The notes under the pieces: generated by a model | What the model saw: only the letters and a program-made list of their open reading frames with translations | Database searches by the model: none | What the model was told of the DNA's origin: nothing | From: Raffaelea ambrosiae | Lineage: Eukaryota > Ascomycota > Sordariomycetes > Ophiostomatales > Ophiostomataceae | Assembly (NCBI GenBank): GCA_002778195.1 | Contig: PCDI01000003.1 | Location: 1,712,295 to 1,776,294 of the forward strand | DNA length: 64,000 nucleotides | Reading direction: 5' to 3' | Program-made: the position numbers and the translations under genes | In this document: piece by piece, positions 12,005 through 22,939 of the stretch | Numbering within the stretch: position 1 is the first letter of the stretch | Layout of the letters: each line of letters opens with the position of its first letter

Positions 12005-14302
12005 CGTGGCGGTGTCCTAAGGCTGAGATCGAGCTTCGACGCGGGGATGGAGTGTGCAGGAGAGCACAACGCGGAGACGCGAAGCCGAGACGAGCTAGAC
12101 GTCTGGAGCCAGCGGCAACGCGACGGCGGCAGAATCGGAGCCCACGCGGCGGAACATGCAACGGCGAGGGCACGGAGCTCGGGAGACGGTCAAGGGGGGG
12201 AAGCTGACGATAGTCCTTGGTCCACAGAGCAAAGCTGCCGTGCAGGTTGGCAGCTTTGCTAGGCGAACGGCCCGAGAATGTCGATCGCGGTTCGAGGCAG
12301 GGTTATCGAGAATGTGCAGCGTAAGCAAGCCACATCCAGATCAGTAAGAAAGGTAGTACTGTTGACGTGGGTGGTCAAGGGACCGTCGGGACATGAGAAG
12401 GCTCGTTTTCGACAGGGTCCCTTTGAAAGAGCCGTCAAAAAAGAGACCTCGTCGTCCCAAGCGCTGGATGGGACAAAAGGGCTGAAGGAGGGAAAAAGAA
12501 AGAAGGGGTATCGATAGACGAAAGGATGAAAACACAAATCTATCCCGGGTCGCAAATGCAGGCACAACGGAGGAGGAGATCGTGGAATGAAAAGGTGCCA
12601 GGTTGGTGGAGGTGGTGGAGGAGAGAGGGAAGGCCGAAAAAGTGCAACGGACAGGCTAGTAAGGTTTGGTTGGATGATGCGGGAGGGCAGGCCAAGATGA
12701 GCAAGCGTGGACAGGTGGAGAATCTTTGGGTGCTGGCAGAATAGAATGCATGGACGCCTGCGAAGCTTGCGTTTGCCTGTTTCTGCTGCTGGTGCCAAAC
12801 GGCAAGCACGACCTGCTGGGCCCACCGGGACAGGCAGGCGCGGAGGGCGGTGAGGCGTCAGACAGTGCTGACAGAGGCCAGAACGCAAGCACTGGGGTTG
12901 CCGTGGGCTGGCCCAAGGCAAAAACAAGAGCTGGCACTCCTGTTCTTGCTGAGCGTTCGCTGTCTTTCTCTGGGGCGGCCTTAGCGCTTGCGAGCGGCGA
13001 CGGACCTGCAGCTGCATCGCTGGGTGGCCGGCAAGGGCGTCTACAGGGGCCGCTGGAACCGCCAGGACCGCCAATCGCTGCCTCCAGCTGAGCTGTGATT
13101 TCCGAGGCCGGCAAGTGGGCGCCTGGCGTGTTTGTTAGCTGACGTTTTCGGCAAAGGCGAGGCAGACAGCCTGGTCCTCCCACAGCAACAAGAGACTTCT
13201 TTCTTTCTTTTTATCGCTGCCAGGCAGCAGCATTTTACGGAGCAAGGCGCTCCAGACCGGTTGCTACTGCTTCCTGCACCAAAACATCCGGCAGAGATGC
13301 ACCTGCCAGTCTTTGAAGTCTCTGTTCAGACTGCCTTGGTATCTTCCGGGGCAGCAAACGACAAAATCTACCGTCGCTGAAGACATGGTTCAAACGAACG
13401 CAAACGCAGCGCGAAGCAAAAACCCGATGACAAGACGTGCGAGAAACACTGTTGAGCATACCAGCAACACAGTTTGCAGCTGGTTGCTCACGATGCTATT
13501 CGATTACGTCAACAGTGCGGACACTGTAGAGCCACTACCCTCATTGGTGGATTCCAGCCACTCACAGCAGGGGAAGTCCACCTTACGTGCCAAAAAAAGC
13601 CATGCACAGTAGTAGCATGGCAATCCTGACCCTCGAACCGCAAAGTCACTGGATTGCAGGTCGGCTCAGAACTTGTAGGACATGACAACGATGTTATGTA
13701 AGCGTGACGGCAGGCTTCAGGTTGCAGGTACGAGCGGTGTCTGCGGTGGCGAGTAGGCACGCTGGGAAAGAAAACCTTGTTGCTGCTATGTACTATGTAA
13801 CTACGTTGTAATTATACGACTAGGCGGAAGGCGGACCCCACAAGTCGGGTCTGCTGCGGAGAAGAAAGAAAGTAGGCCAGGCCCGAAAAAAAAAAAAAAA
13901 ATTAAAGAAGGCAGGAACGACGGAGGCGTCTTCGTGAAGGCTCTGGGAAGTTTTGTGTGCGCAACTTTATGGGTGCCCACGGGGAACCTTCATTTTTGGT
14001 CTGATACCAGCCGACCAAACCAGAAAGGGGGGAGGGGTGGGGGAAAAGGAAGAAAAGAAAAGAAAAGAAAAAAGGTTGACAATCTTAGGTGGAATTTCAC
14101 TTATTCGAACGTTGCCGTGCTGAGTGTCGCCTCGCTCTTTGCTGGAGCCGCCCTTCTGGCCCCGCTGCACCTGACTAGCTCACGTTCCGGTTTATTCTCA
14201 GGTCAGGACTCCGGCAAACGCAAAAAAATCGCCTCGTCTTCTTCTCGCACACCACTTCCACCACCGCAATCCGGTACACGGACACCAGACACTTCCGACA
14301 CG
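12005..14302. promoter_or_regulatory. 2.3-kb divergent intergenic region between TOM1 and PRPP synthetase
   Basis: No gene supported. It must hold the promoters and leaders of both divergent genes. An A run lies near 13886-13902 and an AAAAG pentamer run near 14050-14072. A CT-rich leader (about 14230-14300) directly precedes the PRPP synthetase ATG. Short open frames here lack family similarity, intron structure or consistent coding bias. Confidence 0.6.
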
Positions 14303-15997
14303 ATGGGTGACGCTGCAAACGAGATCAAGCTCCTAACGGGCAACAGCCACCCGATGCTGGCCAAGCTGGTGGCTGATCGGTGAGACGGCCCTTGTCTGAC
14401 AAGCACGTCCAACTGCACGAAAAAAAAAACCCCAAAAAAACTAACAATTGGCGACGTCAAACCGCACAGCCTCGGCATTGAGCTCGCCAGAACGATGAGT
14501 ACGTTCCGTCTCACGGCGCGTGGAATCACACCGTAGACCATGCTAACCATTGACATGCGCAGGCCTGAACTACTCTAACCAGGAGACCGTGAGCCTCTCG
14601 TCTTGACTGCAGCTTTTTTCGGCTTTGCTCTCAGGTCAAGATCTCTCCTAACTTTTTTTTTCCAGAGTGTCACCATTGGCGAGTCTGTTCGCGACGAGGA
14701 TGGTAAGCATGCCCTCAAACGACGAGAGTTCGAGTTGTATGTACCTGACTCCCGTGCCAGTCTTCATCCTGCAGTCGACCGCTCCTGGCGAGATCAACGA
14801 TGGTCTGATGGAGCTTCTCATCATGATCCATGCCGTAAGTTCTCAGCCCAAGAGAAACAGGTATCGTTTGCATGCTGGAAATTAACACATTCAGTGCCGT
14901 ACCGCCTCGGCCCGCCGTATCACGGCTGTCGTGCCCAACTACCCGTATGCGCGCCAGGATAAGAAGGACAAGAGCCGTGCTCCCATCTCGGCCAAGCTCG
15001 TTGCCAACATGCTGGTGACTGCCGGCTGCAACCACGTCATCACCATGGATCTCCATGCTTCTCAGATTCAGGGTTTCTTCAGCGTTCCGTATGTGTTTGG
15101 AGTGCCCCCTCCCCATAGGTACTCGATTTTCCCACTAACTCAGCACCCAAGTGTCGACAACCTCTATGCGGAACCCAGCGTGGTGCGCTTCATTCACGAG
15201 AACCTGCCGCTGGGCGAGACCGTCATTGTCAGCCCCGATGCGGGCGGCGCGAAGCGTGCTACGTCCATTGCCGACCGCCTCGACCTGTCGTTCGCCCTGA
15301 TCCACAAGGAGCGCCCCAGGCCCAATGTTGTTGGTCGCATGGTCCTTGTCGGTGACGTGCAAGACAAGGTGGCCATTCTGGTCGATGATGTAAGTGAACC
15401 GCCGTGTGGCTCGACAGATATTTGAAGAGCAGAAACCAAGACTGACTGTTTGCAGATGGCGGATACCTGTACGTCGGATAGCAGTTCCTTTCTTTGCGAA
15501 GGCCACAACCAACCATCCAAACCCCTTTCATCTCTACTGGTCGGGAGCTAACTTTCTGTGTTCCAGGCGGCACGCTCGCCAAAGCTGCTGCTACCGTTAA
15601 GGAAAACGGTGCCCGTGAGGTCGTTGCCATTGTGGTAAGTTGAAACTGACTTTGATATGACTCTTGTTTTGTTTCTGTTGTTTCATGCTATAGAGTGCAG
15701 TTGCTAATATCTATTTTTCGTAAGACTCACGGCATCCTGAGCGTAAGTTTCCAATCGACCCAATGTCCGAGCAAGTCCCGTCTACTAACACCTAGGTTCC
15801 AGGGCTCGGCCGTCGACAATATCAACAACAGCTGCCTGTCGCAGGTCGTCGTCACAAACACCGTTCCGCTCGGCGACAAGCTCGAGCGGTGTCCCAAGCT
15901 CAAGGTCATCGACGTCAGCGGCACCATTGCGGAGGCCATCCGCCGGACGCATAACGGCGAGAGTGTGAGCTATCTGTTCACTCACGTTCCGGTCTAA
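14303..15997 (+). CDS. PRS: Ribose-phosphate pyrophosphokinase (PRPP synthetase)
   Basis: Makes PRPP from ribose 5-phosphate and ATP for purine, pyrimidine, His, Trp and NAD synthesis in the cytosol. Eleven exons give 322 residues: 14303-14379, 14470-14498, 14563-14588, 14666-14702, 14761-14834, 14895-15088, 15152-15389, 15456-15468, 15567-15634, 15725-15742 and 15803-15997. Motifs are near-identical to eukaryotic PRPP synthetases: TGNSHP near the N-terminus, NYPYARQDKKDKSRAPISAK, TMDLHASQIQGFF, DNLYAEP, SPDAGGAKR and the PRPP-binding loop VDDMADTCGTL. Length equals the usual 310-325. It is unusually intron-dense, with 13- and 18-nt exons whose boundaries are fixed by the conserved protein. 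Yeast has five paralogues, so the exact subunit is not assigned. Confidence 0.96.
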
Positions 15998-17161
15998 GGG
16001 TCTGAGGCGGAAGGGTAATTTGTCCAAGCGCGGAGGCAATGGGTAGAATTTAGACAATCAGGGGGAGTTTTCATTTTATTTTATTGTCACGGTTGGGTCA
16101 ATCGTGCCAGGAACCTGGAGTCCTTTTGTTAGTATATTTCTCAAAATGTTGATACACAATGCGAGTGCTTTTTTTTTTCATTCTGCTCCGGCGCGTCCGA
16201 CTGGGGAGTTTCTTTTCTTGAATGTAGCCGTCTTCTTCGCCTCCTTGGCGACTATCGCCATGGCAGCTACTACAAGGACCACCGCAACATTTTGATGCCA
16301 CTGCCTCTTCCCCGAACGTGTAGCTACTTGCTCTACGAAGAAGTGACGGTCTGGAGGACAGCCAAAGAAATCCTCTGGCCAACAAATAGACAACACCAAC
16401 GGGCGTAAAGGTTTGAAGACAGTTTGGTTGAAGGCATGCTTCATTTCACAATACGCCGGAACGGGATGGAAGACTGTCCATACAAAAACAAGAAGGGCGA
16501 AAAAAAAACCCTGCATGTAACAACGGGCACGCTTCACTCTTCCGTAATTTTATGAGATATTTTTGATATTTTTTTTTCCTTGTTTGCTTATGGTCCTGCT
16601 CTCCGTCCATAAGAGAGAAATTGCCGTCCGAACAAAAATATAAAAAAGTTGACAAAGATAGCATGCACCATAATTTCCACACATACGCGCGCGACCCTCC
16701 TCCGCGTCCCTATTCTTTTTTTTTCTTGACCGTCTTCTTCTAACTCCCAGCCATTTTGGTTCCCCTTTGCTTCCCTTTTTTTGCAAAGTTTCGCTTCGAG
16801 TGTGAGGAGAGAGAGATGGTCCTCCCTTTTTTTTGGCCCGTTGTTCACTCTTTCACTGACCGGGAGGCACCAACGCAAGAGTAAAAACGGGAACAAAAAA
16901 AAAAGAACAATTCAGATGGACCTTCCTCTCTCAAAAAAGATACACGCACACACGCACAGCACACACAAACACAAATAAACAACACAGAACAATAAAAAAA
17001 GACCAAAAAACCGTTTGTCCCGTTTTTATGTAAACTCCATTACATAAAGAGCAGAATGTCGCAGGCTTAGAAAAAAAAAAACCGCCTATGAAGCAACTTT
17101 TTTTTTTCCACCACCTTTTGTATGTTGGATCCTTTTTTTCGTTTGTCGTAGTGTTGTGCGT
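15998..17161. other. Convergent 3' regions of PRS and RPS6, no gene
   Basis: About 1.2 kb between two converging stop codons. It is rich in A and T homopolymers (for example near 16165, 16568, 16822, 17070 and 17100) and has a CA-rich patch near 16940-16980. I see no gene. It should contain both polyadenylation regions. Confidence 0.6.
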
Positions 17162-18556
17162 TTATTGCTTGTGCGAGCTGGCACGCCGCTTGCGCAGGTC
17201 GGCGCGCTGGGCCTTGGCCTCGTGGATGCGCTTGCTCAGGAGCTGGGCATACTCGGCCTGGAGGTGTTGTTAGTAGTGGACAGGAGAGTTCTTTTGTTCT
17301 TTTGAACATGAGTGCGAGGGGGGTACATACAGCCTCGTCCTTGACCTTCTCGTTCTGGCGGCGCTTCAGGGCGACCAGGTGGCGCTTGTGCTGCAGGCGT
17401 TGCGGGGTGATGAGGCGCTGGATCTTGGGGGCCTTGGTGTAGGCCTTCTTGCCCTCGCCCTTGGGCTGGACCTCACGGCGAATGACATATTTCCGGACGT
17501 CGTCCTCCTTGGTGAGGCCGAAGAACTTCTGGATCTTGCGGGCGCGCTTGGGACCCAGGCGCTTGGGGTGGACGACATCGGTCAGGCCGGGGATGTCGGA
17601 CTCGCCCTGCTTGACAATGGCAAGAGCCAGAACCGACAGCTCAGCGCTAGTGATGCAACCGCGAACCGACTTGCGCTTGCGCTCGCCGCTCCGGCGGGGG
17701 CGGTAGCACGAGTGGCCATCGGACAGCAGAAGGCGGACACGCGAAGGGGTCAGGACACCCTGCTTCATGGGGAAACCCTGCTTGTCGTTGCCGCCGGTGA
17801 TGCGGACAATGTAGCCCTTCCACTCGTCGCCCAGGATGTCGGCGGGAACCTCAGTGCCCATCTGCGGAAAGAAAGTCAGTTTTTTCTATACATTTTTTGG
17901 GTTCCCGTACGGTACAGAGAGTATTCGTCTCTCCCACGCCTAGTCCTCCCCATCGATCGTTTTAATCCGCTCTCGGTGTCCCGCAGATTTTGTGTTTGGA
18001 AAACGTGTTGGAAGGGAGAGAAATTACGAACCCGACGCTCCATGAAGACCTGTGGAAGAAAGAACTTGTCAGTATGAATGTCCCCAAAGAATTGCAAATT
18101 TGTTCGGCCAGCATGGACCGAAAGGTTCGGCAGGAGGCACGCGCGAACGTAAAGCCCCATGCTTCTCCTCTCCAAATCCAATGCCGCTCGAAAGCACACG
18201 CGAATATCAAGATATAGGGTGCAACGTACACTCAGTCTGCGCTCATCCTCGACGTCGATCAGCTTCTGGGCGCCAGTGGCCGGGTTGGAAATGTTCAACT
18301 GCGAGGAAATCCGTCAGCACTCCCGTCTGGCAGGGCAACAACAACACCAGCAGCAGCAGTCCATTGGAGGTAAGAAGCGGTTTTGTTTTTTCGTCTTCGA
18401 GTAGGCCAAGATGTCGGTTTCCTTCACGCATCGCCATCGTCTTTCGTCGTTGTCGTCGTCGCTCGTCGGCTGCCATCTTGAACTTCGAAAACAAAACCGC
18501 CTTTTCCTCCACACGAAACGCCGAGAATTGCTAGAGAGAGCAGAACACACCTTCAT
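17162..18556 (-). CDS. RPS6: 40S ribosomal protein S6 (eS6)
   Basis: Small-subunit ribosomal protein, 239 residues, the family's normal size. Exons (minus strand): 18556-18551 (only ATGAAG), 18298-18230, 18048-18031 (18 nt, VFMERR), 17861-17331 and 17257-17162. Frames join as MK-LNISNPATG..., as in other eS6 proteins. Hallmarks are GGNDKQGFPMKQGVL, HSCYRPRR.GERKRKSVRGC and the C-terminal RRASS cluster, the site of TOR/AGC-kinase phosphorylation in yeast eS6. The donor after the 18-nt exon is GTTCGT, a weak match to the GTRAGT consensus used elsewhere here. Divergent from DPH1 with a roughly 500-bp shared promoter. Confidence 0.97.
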
Positions 18557-19053
18557 GCTGGGCGAACGTCTGAAAGAATTCTCCTAATTGAAAAAGAAAG
18601 AATTCGCGAGTTGAAACAAGAAGATGTCGTCTTGTTTTGCTGTTCGTCTCGCGAGATGGTCGGACGGGGGGCGATAGGTGAGAAGAAGTGGGTGTATATT
18701 TTTTTTATTAGATTTGCGTGAAGCAAAAAAAGTTCGAATCAGGTAGCCCCATCCACCAAGGATTGTTTAGTGGTGGGCTTACCTAAGGGTAGGGCTTGCA
18801 AAAATCCAGCAAGTTGGTATGTGCTTCTAAACTCCGACGTTCAGTCATGTGACCGTTTCCGAGGGCATAACAGCGGCGTGTGGAAATTGCCCCGCCGAGA
18901 AAGAGGAAAAGAAGTGGGGGCCGTCAAGAATTCTGCTAGAGCCCTGCCAGGTGCTGCCAGCTGCCAATGGTGAAAAGAAACGTCTGAAAGGCAGGAGTTA
19001 CGTCAACGAAGATTTTGACGACAGCCACGATCAATCGCAAGAAGAACGCAACG
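18557..19053. promoter_or_regulatory. Bidirectional promoter RPS6/DPH1
   Basis: 497 bp lie between the divergent start codons of RPS6 and DPH1, both translation-related. The segment contains T- and A-rich stretches (for example 18698-18707). I could not assign a specific factor site. Confidence 0.6.
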
Positions 19054-20695
19054 ATGGAAGAGGATCGGGCGCTGACAGATATCGGCCTGGCTGCCGAGAT
19101 TGAGGAGCGCCAACGGCTGGAGGAGCTGGAACAAGACCTAACGAACCACAAGCCCCCGCCAGCAACGGCGGAGCCATCAGAGAACAAGACAGTCCACGGA
19201 GGGCAGAACCATACGCCACAAGCGCAAACACAAACACAGCCGACAGATGGGTCCTCTCAGCCCGCGGCGACGCTGAAGCAGCCAAAGAAGCGCTTTGTTG
19301 GCCGGCGAGCGGCTGCTGAAGCCGCAGCAGCCGCTGCTCAGGGAAGCTCGGCGCCGAATGTGGAAGATACCAAGGTCATAGGTATGAAGGGCACTCGAAG
19401 ATGATATGCCGAGAACCCGAGATAGCAATCCATCCAGTTGCGCTGACGGTTTTTTTTTTTTTTTTGGTGCAGTTGCCCGCCCTGCCCGCCGTCCACCTCG
19501 CCTCCTCAACCAGGTGCCGCCCGAGATCGCCAACGACCCGGCCCTCCTCGAGGCCATTGCCCTGCTGCCGGCCAACTACTCGTTCGAGGTGCCCAAGACC
19601 ATCCACCGCATCCGCACGCTGGGTGCCAAGCGCGTGGCCCTGCAGATGCCCGAGGGCCTCATCATGTTTGCCACGACCATCTCGGACATTTTGACGCAGT
19701 TCTGCCCCGGCATCGACACGCTGATCATGGGCGACGTGACCTACGGCGCCTGCTGCATCGACGACTACACGGCGCGCGCGCTCGGCTGCGATTTGCTGGT
19801 GCACTATGCGCACAGCTGCCTGATTCCCGTGGACGTGACGCAGATCAAGACGCTGTACGTGTTTGTGGACATTCGCATCGACACGAAGCACCTGGTGGCG
19901 TCGCTGGAGCGGAATTTGCTGGTCGGCGGCGGCGGCGGCGGCGGCGACACAACCACGCTGGCCATTGTCGGCACGATCCAGTTCAATGCCACGATCCACG
20001 GCGTCAAGCCGGCGCTCGAGCGCGCGGGCTTCCGCGTGGTCGTGCCGCAGATTGCGCCGCTGTCCAAGGGCGAGGTGCTGGGCTGCACGTCGCCGGATCT
20101 GTCCGCTTTGGCAGCCGACGGCCGGACGAATTTGTCGATCCTGTACCTCGGCGACGGCCGCTTCCACCTGGAGAGCATCATGATCCACAACCCCGACGTG
20201 CCGGCCTATCGCTACGACCCGTACGCGCGCAAGCTGACGCGCGAGACGTACGGGCACGCCGAGATGCAGGACCTGCGGCGGTCGGCGGTGCGGACGGCGC
20301 GGGCGGCGAAGCGCTGGGGCCTGATCCTGGGCTCGCTGGGACGGCAGGGCAACCCGCACACGCTGACGGCGATCGAGGCGCGGCTGCGGGCGCAGGGCAT
20401 CCCGTACGTGACGCTGCTGCTGAGCGAGATCCTGCCGCACAAGCTGGCGCGGATGAGCGCGGACGTGGACTGCTGGGTGCAGGTGGCGTGTCCGCGGCTG
20501 AGCATCGACTGGGGCTACGCGTTCCCGCGGCCGCTGCTGACACCGTACGAGGCGCTGGTGGCGCTGGGCGAGCGGGACGATGCGTGGGCACGGGAGCCGG
20601 CGGGCGGCCGTGGCGGCGTCGGCGGGGTGTACCCGATGGACTTTTATGGCAAGGATGGGCTGGGCCGGACGCGGGCGGCGGTTCCCCGGGCTTGA
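19054..20695 (+). CDS. DPH1: Diphthamide synthesis protein DPH1 (ACP-histidine synthase subunit 1)
   Basis: With Dph2, a radical-SAM-like [4Fe-4S] enzyme that transfers the 3-amino-3-carboxypropyl group of SAM to a histidine of translation elongation factor 2, the first diphthamide step; cytosolic. Two exons, 19054-19381 and 19473-20695, give 516 residues. The start is the ATG reading MEEDRALTD. The unconserved N-terminus (about 110 residues) is Glu- and Ala-rich. The core runs from PEIANDPALLEAI through ALQMPEGL, the conserved C203/C204 of GACCIDDYTA, C314 of VLGCTSPDL and C449 of VACPRLSIDWG, giving the three cluster cysteines expected of Dph1. A run of glycines at about 19925-19950 interrupts the region after SLERNLL. 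Longer than yeast Dph1 (about 425) because of the N-terminus. Confidence 0.96.
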
Positions 20696-20991
20696 TGAAG
20701 GGGACAAAGATGGCGGGAGATGCTGAAAGGGGAAGCCTGGTAACAGCAGGGAATCACATTTTACGACATTTCAGCACAAAAGTTGGGAGTTTGGGATAGG
20801 CCTGGGTTTGCGAGAAAAAATAAAGTAGAATACCACTGGATATGGTTTTTGTATTTTGGATGTGGTCATTATTATCGTCATGAAACAAAGAAAAAGGAAC
20901 TACCATCGTCTATCGTACAGAAGCATAAATGATACAAGTGATAAAAGAAAAAAAAGGCAGTCTCATATATAATGCGCTTCTGCCTCGCGCC

Positions 20992-21495
20992 TTAGGAGGA
21001 AGATTTCGTCATGGGCTCTGGCCGTTGTGAAAAGAGCAATTTGTAGTGGACAATCTCCATGACCTCGAGGTCCTCGCTACTGCTGCTGCTTCTGCTGCTG
21101 CTGACGCCGTCGTTGTTGTCGCTGGCCTGTTGGCGCCGCACCACGGCAATGGCCTTTGGCAGCTTCTTGACCTCGCCTGTGAGGCGCTGGTGAGGACCCA
21201 CGTAGAGATGCACGCGCTTCATCCACGCGGTGTTGGACGCGTCTGCGGCGGCGTCGTAGTCTGGGAAGTCGAGGCGGCCGATGGGCGTGGAGACCGGTGT
21301 CTGGTCCTGCTGGTCCTGTTGCTGGCCGAGGGCGTCCAGGCCGACTACTTCTGGTATGTTGATGGTGCCTTGCAGCTCGAGAAGAGCCAGTCCTGCTGGT
21401 GTTTGCAGCAGGGGGGGCAGCGCGTTGGTGGCGGGGGATGGTGTGGATGGTGGCGGTCCCCGGTGGATTTTGATCGACGCAGATGGCGACTCCAT
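20992..21495 (-). CDS. CTF8: Chromosome transmission fidelity protein 8 (Ctf8)
   Basis: Small subunit of the Ctf18-Dcc1-Ctf8 replication-factor-C-like clamp loader, which loads PCNA and supports sister-chromatid cohesion in the nucleus. Single exon, 167 residues from the ATG giving MESPSASIK. Family features in order: LLELQGTI, IGRLDFPDYD, RVHLYVGPHQRLTGEV, the strand KKLPKAIAVVRR, a Ser-rich insert, then the terminal VHYKLLFSQRPEP. Ctf8 proteins are short (about 120-170), so this looks complete. It is convergent with DPH1, with 296 bp between stops. Confidence 0.92.
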   Translation of the reverse strand: MESPSASIKIHRGPPPSTPSPATNALPPLLQTPAGLALLELQGTINIPEVVGLDALGQQQDQQDQTPVSTPIGRLDFPDYDAAADASNTAWMKRVHLYVGPHQRLTGEVKKLPKAIAVVRRQQASDNNDGVSSSRSSSSSEDLEVMEIVHYKLLFSQRPEPMTKSSS

Positions 21496-22939
21496 GCCGG
21501 GCAAATGTGCGTGTGCGTGAAGAGGGTGAAGAAGAAGCTTCAGACATGAGCGGCAACTGGCGTCCCCGGTTGGTTCCCCAAATTGTGCAAATGGGAGTGA
21601 CCCACTTTTATGTCCACCCTCCCAAGGCTCACCCAGCCTGAGACGATTTCAAGTGAGTCACTGCCGTAGGACAAAAGACAAACCTCAAAAGTTGTTTGGC
21701 AGTCGTGGGAAGTGGCACGCTTTAGCTATAGAGTAGGCCGGACAAGCCGCTGAGCCTCCGTGGTTTGCGGTGGCAGACAAGCTTGGACGCCTGGTTGTGT
21801 GCTGTTTTGCCCTGTCACAAGAATGGCCGGAATGCATGACACTGGTACAAAACGTTGATGACTTTGAGCCATATTGTAAGAGAGAAAAAATAAACTGGGA
21901 GATAGCCTGTCATCAGTTTGACTCTTGAGTACATTGCAAAACTCGTACAAATGAACAAGTACAGCGAACCAAGCTGACAATGTGGACTGGGCTGTTTTGA
22001 ATATGCAACTCTGGTTATGATAAAAACTCAAAGAAATAAGAAAAGCTGTCAACAACAAAGAGTTGGGCAAATATTCGTGAGTCTTGTGCATCATATGTCC
22101 TTAATTTTCACATTGTTTATGTTTCCCGTGCTATAGTGGGAAATTATTCCATTGAAGGAGAATTTACAAAGGAGATATACTGTCTTTGACAGCCATATTT
22201 GGGCCTCGCCACACTGCCTGCTCCCAAGACAAACATGGAAGCAAAGCACTTCTGTTCCGAGGATACATAGACAATGCCCATGAGACTACCACTAGACTTA
22301 CAGTAAGCGCTTAAGAACCTGCGAAACCACAACCAACCTGCTGGTGGAGTCTTTGGCCTCGTCCTACCTCGCAATGTTGCCACGAGGGTGCATAGCCATC
22401 TACAAAAAAGGGCCTCCATAGACTTTATCCGAGACAGACCAGACCTCCAGCTTCGGCGCTTTACGCCCAACGTCTACATAGTAGTTACACCACGACAGAC
22501 GGTTCAGCCTTGCAAATTCAGGGGTTAGTAGGAATGGTCCACAGCTAGGCTGAGAGAGAACGGGATCAGTTTGTTCTCGTTCTTCCGTTCATACGGGCAT
22601 TTGTGTTTTCTCTGTTCTGGACAAGAACGTACGAACGAGAAAGTCGAAATACTATATAGAAAGCAAGAAAGTGCATAGCAAAGACTAAAAGAGAAACATC
22701 GACTTCGGGTCGCAACGCACCCTTTGTCTTCGGCCACCAAATACGACGGCCACCGTGGATTTTGCTTGGACTGGACTCCCAACACATGGGTTTTTTTTTC
22801 TCTCATTAAGTTTTTAACCTACTATGTACGATACTTTTTTTTTTCCGGAATTAGAATATTACATTCATGCCTTTTTTTTCCCTTTAAAAAAAAAAAAACA
22901 CCCTATTCCCTCACTTCAATGTCTGTCCACTTCTTCTCT
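21496..22939. other. Intergenic, no gene supported
   Basis: Upstream of CTF8 and downstream of the aldose epimerase. Open frames of 70-120 codons show no domain, no splice structure and mixed composition. Poly-T/A stretches at 22790-22800, 22836-22844 and 22878-22901 probably belong to the epimerase 3' region. Confidence 0.5.

Noticed and set aside
13886..14072. A-rich and AAAAG repeats upstream of the PRPP synthetase gene as a retroposon tail
   Set aside because: No target-site duplication or element body seen; simple sequence is common in the leaders and spacers of this window.
18731..18740. GTTCGAATC resembling a tRNA T-loop
   Set aside because: No acceptor, D-arm or anticodon stem can be built around it.
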